Assembly (NCBI GenBank): GCA_003170275.1
Contig: PNAM01000087.1
Coordinates: 1 to 64,000, forward strand
Direction: 5' to 3'
Source of the DNA: Myxococcales bacterium
GTDB lineage: Bacteria; Myxococcota_A; Polyangia; Palsa-1104
DNA length: 64,000 nucleotides
The translations under genes were made by a program, and so were the position numbers. Position 1 is the stretch's first letter, and every line of letters starts with the position of its first letter. Shown one piece after another: positions 16,826 through 25,200 of this stretch. The notes beneath the pieces were generated by a model, which saw only the letters and a program-made list of their open reading frames with translations, was not told where the DNA came from and did not search any database.

Positions 16826-17011
16826 ATGGCGATCGATGCCGAGCGCGCGAAGGTCATCCTAGACTCCACGAACGCACTCCTAGACAAAGCATTCCGCCCT
16901 CTCTTTGAAATCTATGCGCGGAACGCGTTTTCGCCATTGCCGGAGGAGCTTCAAGCGGTGTGGAAGCGACTCGCTGCCGTCGCTCCAACAATTCTTGAAC
17001 CATCGCTGTAG
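16826..17011 (+). CDS. Small hypothetical protein
   Basis: From ATG 16826 the frame encodes 61 residues (AIDAERAKVILDSTNALLDK, then an FEIYARNAF segment and PLPEELQAVW). The in-frame ATG at 16772 would add a hydrophobic stretch with two cysteines. Composition is closer to coding than the surrounding remnants and base use is less GC-rich. No family or partner is recognised. It sits in the IS-remnant zone, so it may itself be a fragment. Confidence 0.35.
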   Translation: MAIDAERAKVILDSTNALLDKAFRPLFEIYARNAFSPLPEELQAVWKRLAAVAPTILEPSL

Positions 17012-17063
17012 AACTGTAGCGTAACCGATCAGTCGGCGACGCGTCGATCCCTGGACGGTTAGC

Positions 17064-17267
17064 TCAGTCTTCGATGGGCTCCAGACCCGCGATGTTGTCG
17101 TTCATTGCCTGGACAACCTCCGGGGAGTGTCCCTGCCAATCCAGGTATTCGCCTACGACCCGCAGCGGCTCCCGGGAGCGATAGGAGCCGCGTCCAGGGT
17201 AGACCCAGGGCGACCTCCGCTCGGTGTAGTTGGAGGAATACCGGGTTGAATCAGGTCCCCTGTCCTG
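17064..17267 (-). pseudogene. C-terminal fragment of an unidentified protein
   Basis: A minus-strand frame with no start codon near its upstream end (TAG at 17268–17270) encodes 67 residues ending EYLDWQGHSPEVVQAMND then NIAGLEPIED. The phrase WVYPGRGSYRSREPL and a clean C-terminus look like real protein, not a shadow. It is probably the tail of a gene whose 5' part was lost. I do not recognise the family. Confidence 0.35.
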
Positions 17268-17345
17268 CTACCCGCTCGACCGAGAAGTCCGTTGTCCTCC
17301 AGCAGCTGCTGCGCGCCACGAATAGGCGGCGGGGCGCACAGTCGG

Positions 17346-18035
17346 CTATTCCCGTTGCGCCACCCAAAGCATCCTCCCTGCAAGGCAGGCCGCCCAGGCC
17401 ATTAGGGGGACGATGATGATCCGCTGAAGGACGCCAACCCACTCGCTCAAGGCGTTGGGGGATGCGGGCGGGGGCAGCGTCGCGACCTTCAAGAGGATGA
17501 CCGCCGTAGTCATCAAGATACCGGCCGCCAGCGTCCACCATCGGAATGAACCCCAGGTGGGGTCGGCTCGAAAGCGGCGGAAGAAGACGAAGCAGCTGGC
17601 GGGGCCCAGCGAGAACACGAGTGCCCCCAGAATGGCGTGCACCTGGCCGTGCGTACTCATCTGTGGAAAAGGCGTACCCGCGGGGTCCATCACGAAGGGG
17701 CCTGAGCCCAACAAGCCAAGCCCGACGATCGCCAGGAGGACGGGCCCCGCCCGTGAGGCCTTTCCGTCTCGGAACTGCACGGCGGTGCTCTTGGACAGCA
17801 ACAGAAAGCACAAACCGACGACGACGAAGTTGGCGATCTGGATCCAGCCGAAGGGTCCGTATGAGAGTGCGCTCACGTACATCCGGCTCGACGCATAGCC
17901 AAGGCGCAGCCAGCCCTCGATGACGAACACCGCCACGAAAAGCACTGGCCCCCCAAGGCCCGCCCAGGCGCCGAATCGAATTGGGGTTCGCGCTCCCGCG
18001 GATAACCCTAGAGCTTTGGTCGAGACATCACTCAT
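17346..18035 (-). CDS. DUF998-family membrane protein
   Basis: The 229-residue protein has six or so hydrophobic segments: residues about 18–36 (FGAWAGLGGPVLFVAVFVIE), 55–77, 92–112, 131–155 (HAILGALVFSLGPASCFVFF), 167–187 and 200–222. Between helices are MDPAGTPFPQMSTHGQVH, a typical DUF998 loop with its conserved Asp and the H..H pair. DUF998 proteins are inner-membrane proteins with no established role. The start at 18035 gives an N-terminus without extra charged residues. It lies among IS remnants. Confidence 0.7.
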   Translation of the reverse strand: MSDVSTKALGLSAGARTPIRFGAWAGLGGPVLFVAVFVIEGWLRLGYASSRMYVSALSYGPFGWIQIANFVVVGLCFLLLSKSTAVQFRDGKASRAGPVLLAIVGLGLLGSGPFVMDPAGTPFPQMSTHGQVHAILGALVFSLGPASCFVFFRRFRADPTWGSFRWWTLAAGILMTTAVILLKVATLPPPASPNALSEWVGVLQRIIIVPLMAWAACLAGRMLWVAQRE

Positions 18036-18076
18036 TTCGTCTCTGTTGAATTGCGGTGGCGGCAGGTACGGCATTT

Positions 18077-18292
18077 CTACGCGACTCGCACGCGCGATTC
18101 AAGCATGCCGTCCGCAACAGCGTCGTGAGCGCGGAGCGCGATCACGAGCTTCGACATGGCCGCCCGTGCGCCGGCGACGCGGCGAAAGCGCGTCGCGGCA
18201 TCGGCGACGGCGGTCACGGTCCAGCGCACGATCATCCGGCCGTCGCGCCAGCGCTTGACGCGTCGGCTGAGATCGCGCCGCGCCGATCCCAA
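18077..18292 (-). pseudogene. Remnant of IS256 (mutator)-type transposase C-terminus
   Basis: The frame reads ARRDLSRRVKRWRDGRMIVR followed by WTVTAVADAATRFRRV and LVIALRAHD. The order R(D/N)..RRVKRWRDG.M..RW, then a hydrophobic helix and FRR(V/I).G is that of the last 60–70 residues of IS256-family transposases. The catalytic domain is missing. No inverted repeats are visible. Confidence 0.5.
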
Positions 18293-18352
18293 TCTCGATG
18301 TATTCGCGCGCCAGCGTGCTCTGAGCTTGCCCCGATTCGGTGGACACCGGGG

Positions 18353-18460
18353 TTATGCCGCCAGCGCCATGCTGCGCCAATCCGCTTCGGTCTCGTTCGG
18401 GCTCCGGTAGTCGTTGTGCGAGTGTAGCCTGCTCATGTTGTAGTACGCCTCGATCGGGCG
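18353..18460 (-). pseudogene. Remnant of IS3-type transposase (orfB C-terminus)
   Basis: Thirty-five residues read PIEAYYNMSRLHSHNDYRSP followed by NETEADWRSMALAA. This matches the final part of IS3-family integrase-core transposases (IEAFYNxxRRHSxLGYxSPxEFE). Upstream sequence in the same frame is Arg-rich and not transposase. It is the end of a decayed element. Confidence 0.6.
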
Positions 18461-18480
18461 CCCGGCAGTGCCGGCGGGCC

Positions 18481-18723
18481 TCACCAGGAAGTGTGTCGCC
18501 GCTCGTAGTCTCCGGCGACAATCACCTGGCGGCGCGCCACCTCCTCTTCCGCCTCTCTGAGCCATTCCAGCCCAACGGTAGCCGCCTCGTCGTTGTCGTC
18601 GATGCTCGCGAGGACAATCTCGGGAGAAGCGACGCCGGGCACGTCGCCATCGAGCCGCGCGCCGATGACATGGGCCGCGGTCGAGACCGCCCGACTCACG
18701 TGGAGCAACTCCTCGCGGTTCAT
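18481..18723 (-). CDS. Small hypothetical protein
   Basis: From ATG 18723 the frame encodes 80 residues beginning MNREELLHVSRAVSTAAHVI, with a middle part SPEIVLASIDDNDEAATV and a charged C-terminal helix EWLREAEEEVARRQVIV. It looks like real protein sequence, possibly the N-terminal region of a nucleotidyltransferase-like or antitoxin-like protein, but no motif settles this. It ends 20 bases from the IS3 remnant, so its C-terminus may be altered. Confidence 0.4.
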   Translation of the reverse strand: MNREELLHVSRAVSTAAHVIGARLDGDVPGVASPEIVLASIDDNDEAATVGLEWLREAEEEVARRQVIVAGDYERRHTSW

Positions 18724-18828
18724 GGGCCGGCGTGTCCAGATGACAGCGCCTCCAAGCTCCCCAGTCTTCTTCCTGCCAGTCCCTTTTGCGACGAAGCTCT
18801 GCGTGAGCACTGAGAAGTTCCACCCGCG

Positions 18829-18972
18829 GTGCTGGCTGCCGCGGGCGGTGAGTTCGAGCCGACCAAGCGGTTGTTGAAGATGCTGGGTGGACGTGCAGCG
18901 GTACGGCTAACTGACGGCCAACCGAAGCTGGTGACCGAAGTCGGATCGGAAGAGAAGCCAGCTAGAAACTGA
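18829..18972 (+). CDS. Short frame ending at the left-island terminator
   Basis: A GTG-started frame of 47 residues (EFEPTKRLLKMLGGRAAVRL, then TDGQPKLVTEVGSEEKPARN) stops only three bases before a strong hairpin terminator. The sequence looks like a protein C-terminus. It may be the last part of a gene truncated by the IS remnants. No family assignment is possible. Confidence 0.3.
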   Translation: MLAAAGGEFEPTKRLLKMLGGRAAVRLTDGQPKLVTEVGSEEKPARN

Positions 18973-18975
18973 AAA

Positions 18976-18997
18976 CCCCTCGGATTTCTCCGAGGGG
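18976..18997. terminator. Hairpin terminator at left island edge
   Basis: CCCCTCGG (18976–18983) pairs perfectly with CCGAGGGG (18990–18997) across a six-base loop. It is flanked by AAAA on the left and CTTGTT on the right. It can serve the plus-strand frame ending at 18972, and weakly the other direction. It lies six bases from the tRNA-like repeat. Confidence 0.75.
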
Positions 18998-19002
18998 CTT
19001 GT

Positions 19003-19030
19003 TGCGGGGTGGACGGGACTCGAACCCGAT
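19003..19030 (-). repeat. Left copy of 28-bp tRNA-3'-end-like repeat (att candidate)
   Basis: The sequence starts TGCGGGGTGGACGGGACTCG and continues AACCCGAT. The first 22 bases are identical to 40142–40163, and 27 of 28 match overall. On the minus strand it reads GGGTTCGAGTCCCGTCCACC, the T-loop and acceptor 3' side of a tRNA. The 5' acceptor partner (CCACCCC on plus) is missing 75 bases away, so it is not a complete tRNA gene. This is the usual form of an attachment-site copy left by tRNA-targeting integration. Confidence 0.7.
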
Positions 19031-19166
19031 CGAACGTCCCCAACCAAAACGAGGCGCGGCGTGGGCTTACGACCGCTCCCTCAACGTTCTCCGCGACTTC
19101 CAGCCGTTCCAGCGTTCCGACAGCGTCACTCCAGTTCCGTCAGGTTCCACCCAAATCCGGTACGCC

Positions 19167-19186
19167 GTGGCAAAGGCGTGGCAAAT
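19167..19186 (+). repeat. Tandem GTGGCAAA direct repeats, left
   Basis: GTGGCAAA at 19167–19174 is followed by GTGGCAAAT at 19178–19186, an 11-base period (one helical turn). The same pair with the same period occurs at 40054–40073. Both lie just inside the 21-kb island. They could be binding sites for an integrase or excisionase, or homologous gene tails. Confidence 0.4.
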
Positions 19187-19195
19187 CGACCGCCC

Positions 19196-19936
19196 TTACG
19201 CTAGCTCTCCCCAATCCCGATATTCCCAACCAGCGCCTTCCTGAGCCGACGGTGTCAACGCTCGTCGGACAGCGTCGATCTCCCGCTTGATAACTTTCGC
19301 CGGGATCATCGACTCGATGATGATGGGGACATCGTCGTTGATCAGAGAGGCAATACTCTGGCTCGCAAGGATGGTCGCCAGGCTCAACCGTTCGTGGTGT
19401 CCTTCGGCGTCAATCTCGCTGATGTGGACCTGACGAAGTCGGTCGCCGAAACGCCTCAGCATCTGGCGCGTCTCGGTCATGGTCGAGTCCATCTGGCGTG
19501 CGTGCGCGATGTCGAGGCAAAACGTCGCTTTTGGAAAGATGGAGAAGGACTGATCCAACTCAGAGATGGTGCGCCCAGTGCGCTTTCTCTTATCCATGTT
19601 CTCGATGCATAAGAGCGAGCCGAACACCGCCCAACACGAAGGTTCGCGGATCACGTCGGGGTGGATCACGAGAGGAATGTTGAGGTCGATGCAAGGCTGC
19701 AGCGCTGCGGCGACCGCGGCCTCCGTCAGCGTCTTGAACTTACTCGGCGCGTGGATTGACACGTACGTGAATTGGGCGAGATCCAGCCCGCGCACGGCCT
19801 TCATGAGTGGGCCGAGTTCATGATCTCGCAAAGCCGAAAGTTCGACCGCTTTTGTGTCGGAATCCGTCAGCATGGCCAGGGCCCCGCGGAAATCGCCCAG
19901 CGCCAGCGCCCCCGTCGAAAATCCGATTGGTCGCAT
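19196..19936 (-). CDS. TIM-barrel protein (xylose isomerase/AP endonuclease-like)
   Basis: The 246-residue protein begins MRPIGFSTGALALGDFRGAL and carries metal-ligand-type motifs of the sugar phosphate isomerase/AP_endonuc_2 barrel: VSIHAPSK, LVIHPDVI, CIENMDKRK, FCLDIAHARQ and QVHISEID. A late acidic strand is VPIIIESMI. The substrate could be a sugar phosphate or nucleic acid, and sequence alone does not decide. It directly follows the nucleotidyltransferase (stop at 19938), so the two are a pair. An in-frame ATG at 19951 would overlap that gene. Confidence 0.75.
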   Translation of the reverse strand: MRPIGFSTGALALGDFRGALAMLTDSDTKAVELSALRDHELGPLMKAVRGLDLAQFTYVSIHAPSKFKTLTEAAVAAALQPCIDLNIPLVIHPDVIREPSCWAVFGSLLCIENMDKRKRTGRTISELDQSFSIFPKATFCLDIAHARQMDSTMTETRQMLRRFGDRLRQVHISEIDAEGHHERLSLATILASQSIASLINDDVPIIIESMIPAKVIKREIDAVRRALTPSAQEGAGWEYRDWGELA

Positions 19937-19937
19937 G

Positions 19938-21011
19938 TCAGAAGACTCCATCGGTTTGTGCTGCCGAGGTGAGATCGTCGTTGGTCTCGAAGAACAGCTT
20001 CGTCAGGCCCGCTTGAAAAGCCGACGCGGCCTGCTTTGCTCGGCCGAAGATCTCGTCGGTCATGACCTGATCAACCTTCAGCTTCTCCAGTCGTTCACGA
20101 TAATCGGGATCGTCGAGGATGGACAAGAACTCTTCGTACGCATCGAAGGACAGCTTGGCTGCTTCCCATGCCTCGTACGTCAGGAACGCGTGCGCAAGCG
20201 TCTCGAGCGGGCAGCGCTGCGAGAATTGGAAGAGAAACTCCGTCATGTCGGCACGGACGCCGTCACGATCTTTCTTGCTACGAGAAGCCTTGAGATCCTC
20301 CGAAGGATGAAGGCGACAGCTCAAACAGGCCCACAGGCCTGCCGCGAAAATGAGCTTTCGAGAAAGGCGAAGCTTGATGTTGCGTAGTGCCCATTTCGGA
20401 GTGCGATCACGGCGCTTCTGCGCGGAGTCCACCGCCATGGTACGCCAATAGCGAACGTAGTCGTTGAGGAGGAAGCGCGGTACGAGGAACTTGTTGGGCT
20501 CGTGGTAGAGCAGATCCTCACCTATGTATCGCGCAAGCAGCGCGCGGAGAACGCGGGCGCGAACCACATCGTCAGTGAGGCTCTTCGATTCAAGAAGGAG
20601 CAGGATCCGGCGCGTCGTGTTGGTGTTCGAGTCGTCATCACCTCCGATGAAGTGGACGATGTCGTGGCTGAACGTGAGACCACCAAAGACGCCGGTCGGC
20701 CCCGGTGGCTTGCTGCTACCCGCGACGACCTCGGCGATTCGACGGGCGATTTCTGCATGTCCGCTGTCGACCTGCCCATCCACGAAAAGGGTCCAGTCCA
20801 TGTCGCTGCCGATTGTCCACTCGTCTCGCGCGAGGGACCCGAACACGACGACCGACGTGTCAGCAGGGACAAGACCGGCATCGGACAGCCGAGATGCGAG
20901 CGCGGAACGCTCGCGTGGCGCGGCGGCGGCGGCCTTCGCCATGGTCGGCCAAGCTGCTCCACACCGCTCGGCCAAACCACCCAAGAGCGGCGAAAGCCCC
21001 AACTCACTCAT
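19938..21011 (-). CDS. Nucleotidyltransferase-domain protein
   Basis: The 357-residue protein has the polymerase-beta nucleotidyltransferase signature VVFGSLARDEWTIGSDMDW (GS with a DxD pair), preceded by a helical N-terminus. A following acidic strand and HDIVHFIGGDDD come next. The C-terminal 200 residues are helical (LARYIGEDLLYHEPNKFLV and others), as in GlnD-like or DUF294-type proteins. It could transfer a nucleotide to protein or RNA. It lies 155 bases downstream of jetD on the same strand, so it may be an accessory of the Wadjet operon. Confidence 0.75.
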   Translation of the reverse strand: MSELGLSPLLGGLAERCGAAWPTMAKAAAAAPRERSALASRLSDAGLVPADTSVVVFGSLARDEWTIGSDMDWTLFVDGQVDSGHAEIARRIAEVVAGSSKPPGPTGVFGGLTFSHDIVHFIGGDDDSNTNTTRRILLLLESKSLTDDVVRARVLRALLARYIGEDLLYHEPNKFLVPRFLLNDYVRYWRTMAVDSAQKRRDRTPKWALRNIKLRLSRKLIFAAGLWACLSCRLHPSEDLKASRSKKDRDGVRADMTEFLFQFSQRCPLETLAHAFLTYEAWEAAKLSFDAYEEFLSILDDPDYRERLEKLKVDQVMTDEIFGRAKQAASAFQAGLTKLFFETNDDLTSAAQTDGVF

Positions 21012-21166
21012 TCTCCGTCCCTTGTCAGGCTGGCGCGCGATCGAGATCCGAGGTTGGAAGAGAACATGCGCATCGTGCCCCTTTTCGTATATCACTGCTC
21101 GGTTGTTCAGGCCAAGAAAAAAGGACCCGGGCCGCTCCGATGGTCCACGGCAACCCGATCGCAGCG

Positions 21167-22246
21167 TCAGCGATCCGCATCGCGCCTCCAGACAGCCAAC
21201 AGCTCTTCCGGTCCGAGCACTTCCTCCGGGATTCGATGGCCGGCCTCGAGCACGTGCACCACGTCGCTCCGGACTTCGGACGAGAGCCATTCGACCAGGC
21301 TCTGGTCTTCAGGGCTCGTACCCTTGGTCGCCGACGGATGCGGCCAGCCGGATGGGCTCCCGAAACGCACACACGCATTCACCATCGCGCGGTGCAGGCC
21401 GGCCGCTGGAGCAACGGATGGCAACCCATCGCGCCGGGCTATCAGCGAGGCGCTACGAGCGATTCTCAGCCCGTTCCTATCCAGATCGCCGACGTATTCG
21501 ATACGCTCTACGGGTCGTTCGATGGTCTTGATGTATTGCACTGAGAGCTCAAACCCGGCGCCACCTCCGTAGCCGACGAGCCCGTAGGGAGGAGCCGTCA
21601 TCTGGCGGAGCACATTCCGCGCGACAATGAATGGCCCTGAGTTCTCAAAGACAATCATCGTCGGTCCGTCCGAGATCTCCTCCCAAGCGAGTGGAAGCAT
21701 TTCGGGAAGGCAGCCCAGTAGATCGGTGTCCAGGCGCCCGGGACCAAAGAGCCTGCTCAACATGAGCTTGCCGAGCCGTTTCTCGTCTCCGGTTAGCTCC
21801 AGCGATCGGTACTTGAGGGGAGCACGACTGGTGAACGAGCCAGCAACCAGCCCGGCGTGGACACGGCGCAGAAAATTCGCTTGCTCGTCCGCCAACGATC
21901 GGAGATCGGCGATCCAGTGCAGCCGCGGATGCCATGGAAAGCTGCGCCAGGAATCGTCCCTATTGACCAGCGGCTGCCGCACCAGATCGATCGACGTGGG
22001 AATCGGAACGCCCATCGAACGGTCCCAGCGTGCTCCGTTCTTGGCTGGCAGCCGGATGAGCCCCCGGTCCGCGAGCGTCTCAAGCGCGGCATTGAACCAC
22101 TGGCGCTCGTCTGCTCCTTGCGGTCGCCCCGGAAATGCTGCCGCGAAGACGGCCCACAGCGAACTGCGATCCATGCGCCTTCGAGGAAACTCCGCCACGC
22201 GTCGCGCAAAGTCGTCGAGACGCTTCGGATCGAGCTCAGTCAGCAC
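21167..22246 (-). CDS. jetD: Wadjet nuclease subunit JetD (TOPRIM)
   Basis: The 359-residue protein ends with a TOPRIM-like domain: VFENSGPF with E201, a glycine turn GLVGYGGGAGF, and YVGDLDRNG with D254 and D256. This fits the DUF2220-type JetD family, the nuclease that cleaves plasmid DNA once the JetABC loop extruder has sensed its small circle. The N-terminal half is helical and probably binds JetABC. Its start overlaps the jetC stop by 11 bases, giving a coupled four-gene operon. Confidence 0.85.
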   Translation of the reverse strand: MLTELDPKRLDDFARRVAEFPRRRMDRSSLWAVFAAAFPGRPQGADERQWFNAALETLADRGLIRLPAKNGARWDRSMGVPIPTSIDLVRQPLVNRDDSWRSFPWHPRLHWIADLRSLADEQANFLRRVHAGLVAGSFTSRAPLKYRSLELTGDEKRLGKLMLSRLFGPGRLDTDLLGCLPEMLPLAWEEISDGPTMIVFENSGPFIVARNVLRQMTAPPYGLVGYGGGAGFELSVQYIKTIERPVERIEYVGDLDRNGLRIARSASLIARRDGLPSVAPAAGLHRAMVNACVRFGSPSGWPHPSATKGTSPEDQSLVEWLSSEVRSDVVHVLEAGHRIPEEVLGPEELLAVWRRDADR

Positions 22247-25200
22247 TGGCGGGCCCGGTCTGCTCGGCGCGTCCGCTCGTGGCCGACGCGTCTTCGCTCC
22301 TCACGACACGGGTCGCCTCGACCTGCCCGTCGCCCCCGGTCTCATGTTCGACCACGCGCGTCCCACTGTTCCGGTCGAACCGTTGATTTCTCAGGCGGAT
22401 CACATTGGGCAACGTACGGAGCGCCTCGTGGTCGTTGACCGCCGTCGTGTAGAAGAGCTGTACGCCCATTGCGCGCGCGACTTCGCGCTGGAGCTCGAGG
22501 AAACGGACCCGCGAAGCTCGGCCGATCGGGTTGTCGAGGATGAGCACGCTCGAGGGTTTGCGGTGCATGCCGCGCGTGCGGGCGCGTAGCTGCGCCAAAG
22601 TGCAATAGAGCAAGATCGCTCCGGTGAGCTGTTCCCCACCTGAGAAGCGAGCCATGTCCGTGATGTCCACCGCAACATGGTCGACGTCCGGATCGGGATT
22701 CAGCACTTTGACGCGAATGGGTTTCGCCAGCCGACGAACCGCGCGCTGCACGAGTGCCAGACCGGTTGGCATCTCGCCCTCGTCGATCATCTCGTCGATG
22801 AGCCCACCAATTCGACCCTTGCGCTCTCCTGCGTCATCCGGAGCGTGGGCAGTGATCCGGAGAAACTGGGCCCCTCCGAGTCCTGGGAGGTGATCCGGCA
22901 GGCGCGACTGCGACGCAGCAGCGCGTAGGAGCGCCAGCCCATCTTCCGCGGCGGCCAGCGCCTGCGTGACGAGGATGTCTCGGTGCTGGTTCATCTCGGT
23001 CAGCTGGCCATCGATGGTTTGGATGCGCAGCTCGAGCTGGTTGCGCCAGTCTTCGGCATGCGTTTCGAGGTCGACTTCGTCGGCCATCGAAAATTGGCGG
23101 CCAATGTGGCTCTGCAACGGTTCGAATCGCTGTTCCGACGCCCAGCCGCGAACGGCTTTGGTGGCCTTGGCGCGCTCACCATCCAGCTTGGAGATCTCCA
23201 ACCTGATCTTTTTCAACTCCTGCTCAATCGCGCGAACCTCGGATGCAACCGTGCGGTCATCTGCCGGAGGCACCCAAGACACCTCTGCCTGGAGAGAGAG
23301 ATCGACGACTCCTTCATAGCTGCCCGCGATGGTATCGAGGAGATCTCGGTCCTTCCGAAGCGATTCGGCACGCTGCGCACTCTCCGAGCGCTTCCTCTCA
23401 GCCTGCTCTGCGCGGCTGGTATGCTCGCCGGCTTCTCCCTCGGCTCGACGCGCCTCATCGTCCGCTGCCTTGGCCGCCGCTTCGGCTTGGAGTGGTCCAG
23501 CCGGTCGGTCGGACGTCTCCAGATTCGGCACGTCTCCCAACTCGTCGCATCGCTTCCGGATCTCGCCAAGTTCCTCTCTGGCACGCTTCTCCACCTGTGT
23601 CTGGTTGCCATGCGCTCCTTGGGCCGACGCGCTCGCCCTGATCGCCTCGTCTCGAAGAGTATCGACGTGCGACGGATCCGCCAAACCTGCTAGCGCGGCC
23701 TGCACCCTGCTCTCATCCACCACCTGCGAAAGCTTGGCCGCCAGCCTGCCACGCTCCTCCTTCGCATGAGATTCCGACATCCGCCGGAGCTGCAAGATGC
23801 CTTCCTCTCCCACCTTCTCTTCGTAGGTCGACTTCAGCTGGCGGTAGCGATCCCGCAACTCCTCGACCGGGCCCACCCGATCCTCGACCGCACCATCGAG
23901 GTACTCCACCGTCCGGAGCTCTTCCTCGCTGGCTCTGGCCTCTTCGCCGAGCTTCTGTGCTTTCGTAGACGCCAGTAGCGCGCGGTCGTCCGCGCCGGCA
24001 CCCTCCTTCAGCCATCGCTCACCTTCTAGCTGTTTCGCCTCCTGCTCCTCGCGTGCGGCTTCGAGCGCTCCACGTCTCGCATCGATCTGCGACTCATGCT
24101 GGCGCACAAACTGCTCGACCAGCGTCCAATGAATCTGCTTCGTCAACAGCGCGGTCGACGTCTGCGTCTGATCCTTCTCGCCTCCAATGATCTGGTCCTC
24201 AACTCGGTCGATCTCGTAACCGAGTGCGTCCGCGCGCCGGGCGTGAGCGTCGCCAGCGGCCTTCTGCGCCTGAACCCTGCTGTTCTGCTCGGCGAACCAC
24301 CCCCGGGGATACCTGCGGCGAAACTCGCGCAGCCGAGTGGCCAGCTCCTCCGCTTCATTGCGCCGGCCGTCTTGCTGACGGATCTGACCGTCGTAGGAGT
24401 CCAGCCGGGAACGCCGATGCAAGAGCTCGGTCTTCGCCGCGGCGCGGTCGAAATAGGCGTCGCTCGCGGGTCCGAGGACAATCCCGGCACGTTCGATCGA
24501 CTGCGCCAACGCGCTCTGGGGTGCGACAGTTACCGGCGTGTCGGGAGCTGTTGCATCGCTTCGAAGGAGATCCTTCGCCCTTTCGAAGTCCACGTCTCGC
24601 ACGATGACGCCGAGGGCAAGTTCGGGGTATCGCTCCACCACTCGTCGGCGTCCGTTCCCCGCCGCGGGCGTGTTTGCTTCGATGTAGGACCAACCTGACC
24701 AGACTGCCGGGAGCTTTGCCTTCAGGAGCTCTAGAATCTTCTCCGTGTCGCGCGTCGGCGGAAGGAGCCCCGTTTCCTCGAGTCGGAGGGCGGCCCGATC
24801 GTCCTCGGCTCGCTCGACCTTGAGCCGAACGACCTCGTCGAGCGCCATTCGCGCCGCCTCGTGCAAGCGAAGAACGGTCTGATCCGGGAGACGCTCGAGA
24901 TCGATCGTCTCGACCTCGACGTACTGCTTGAGGACCGCTTCTCCCTCGAGGACGATGCGCGCCTTCATCCCTTCCTCGAATTGCCGCAGCTCCGCTTCTG
25001 CCCGTGCATTTGCGTCGGCCGCGGCTCCGGTGGCCTTCTCCTTCTCCGCCTGTAGCTCCTTCTGCCTTTGCCGCAAGCGGTCCAACGTCTCGGCAAGCGC
25101 GCTGGAACGCTGCTCGAGGTCGTCAGTCTCTCGTTTGAGCCGCGCGAACCCAGCCACCCCCGACTCATCACAGCTCAGCGCCCCCGCGGACTCGAGTCGT

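Noticed and set aside
19003-19080. Possible complete tRNA gene on the minus strand
   Set aside because: Only the T-loop and acceptor 3' side are present. The complementary acceptor strand (CCACCCC on plus) is not found near 19078, and there is no anticodon arm.
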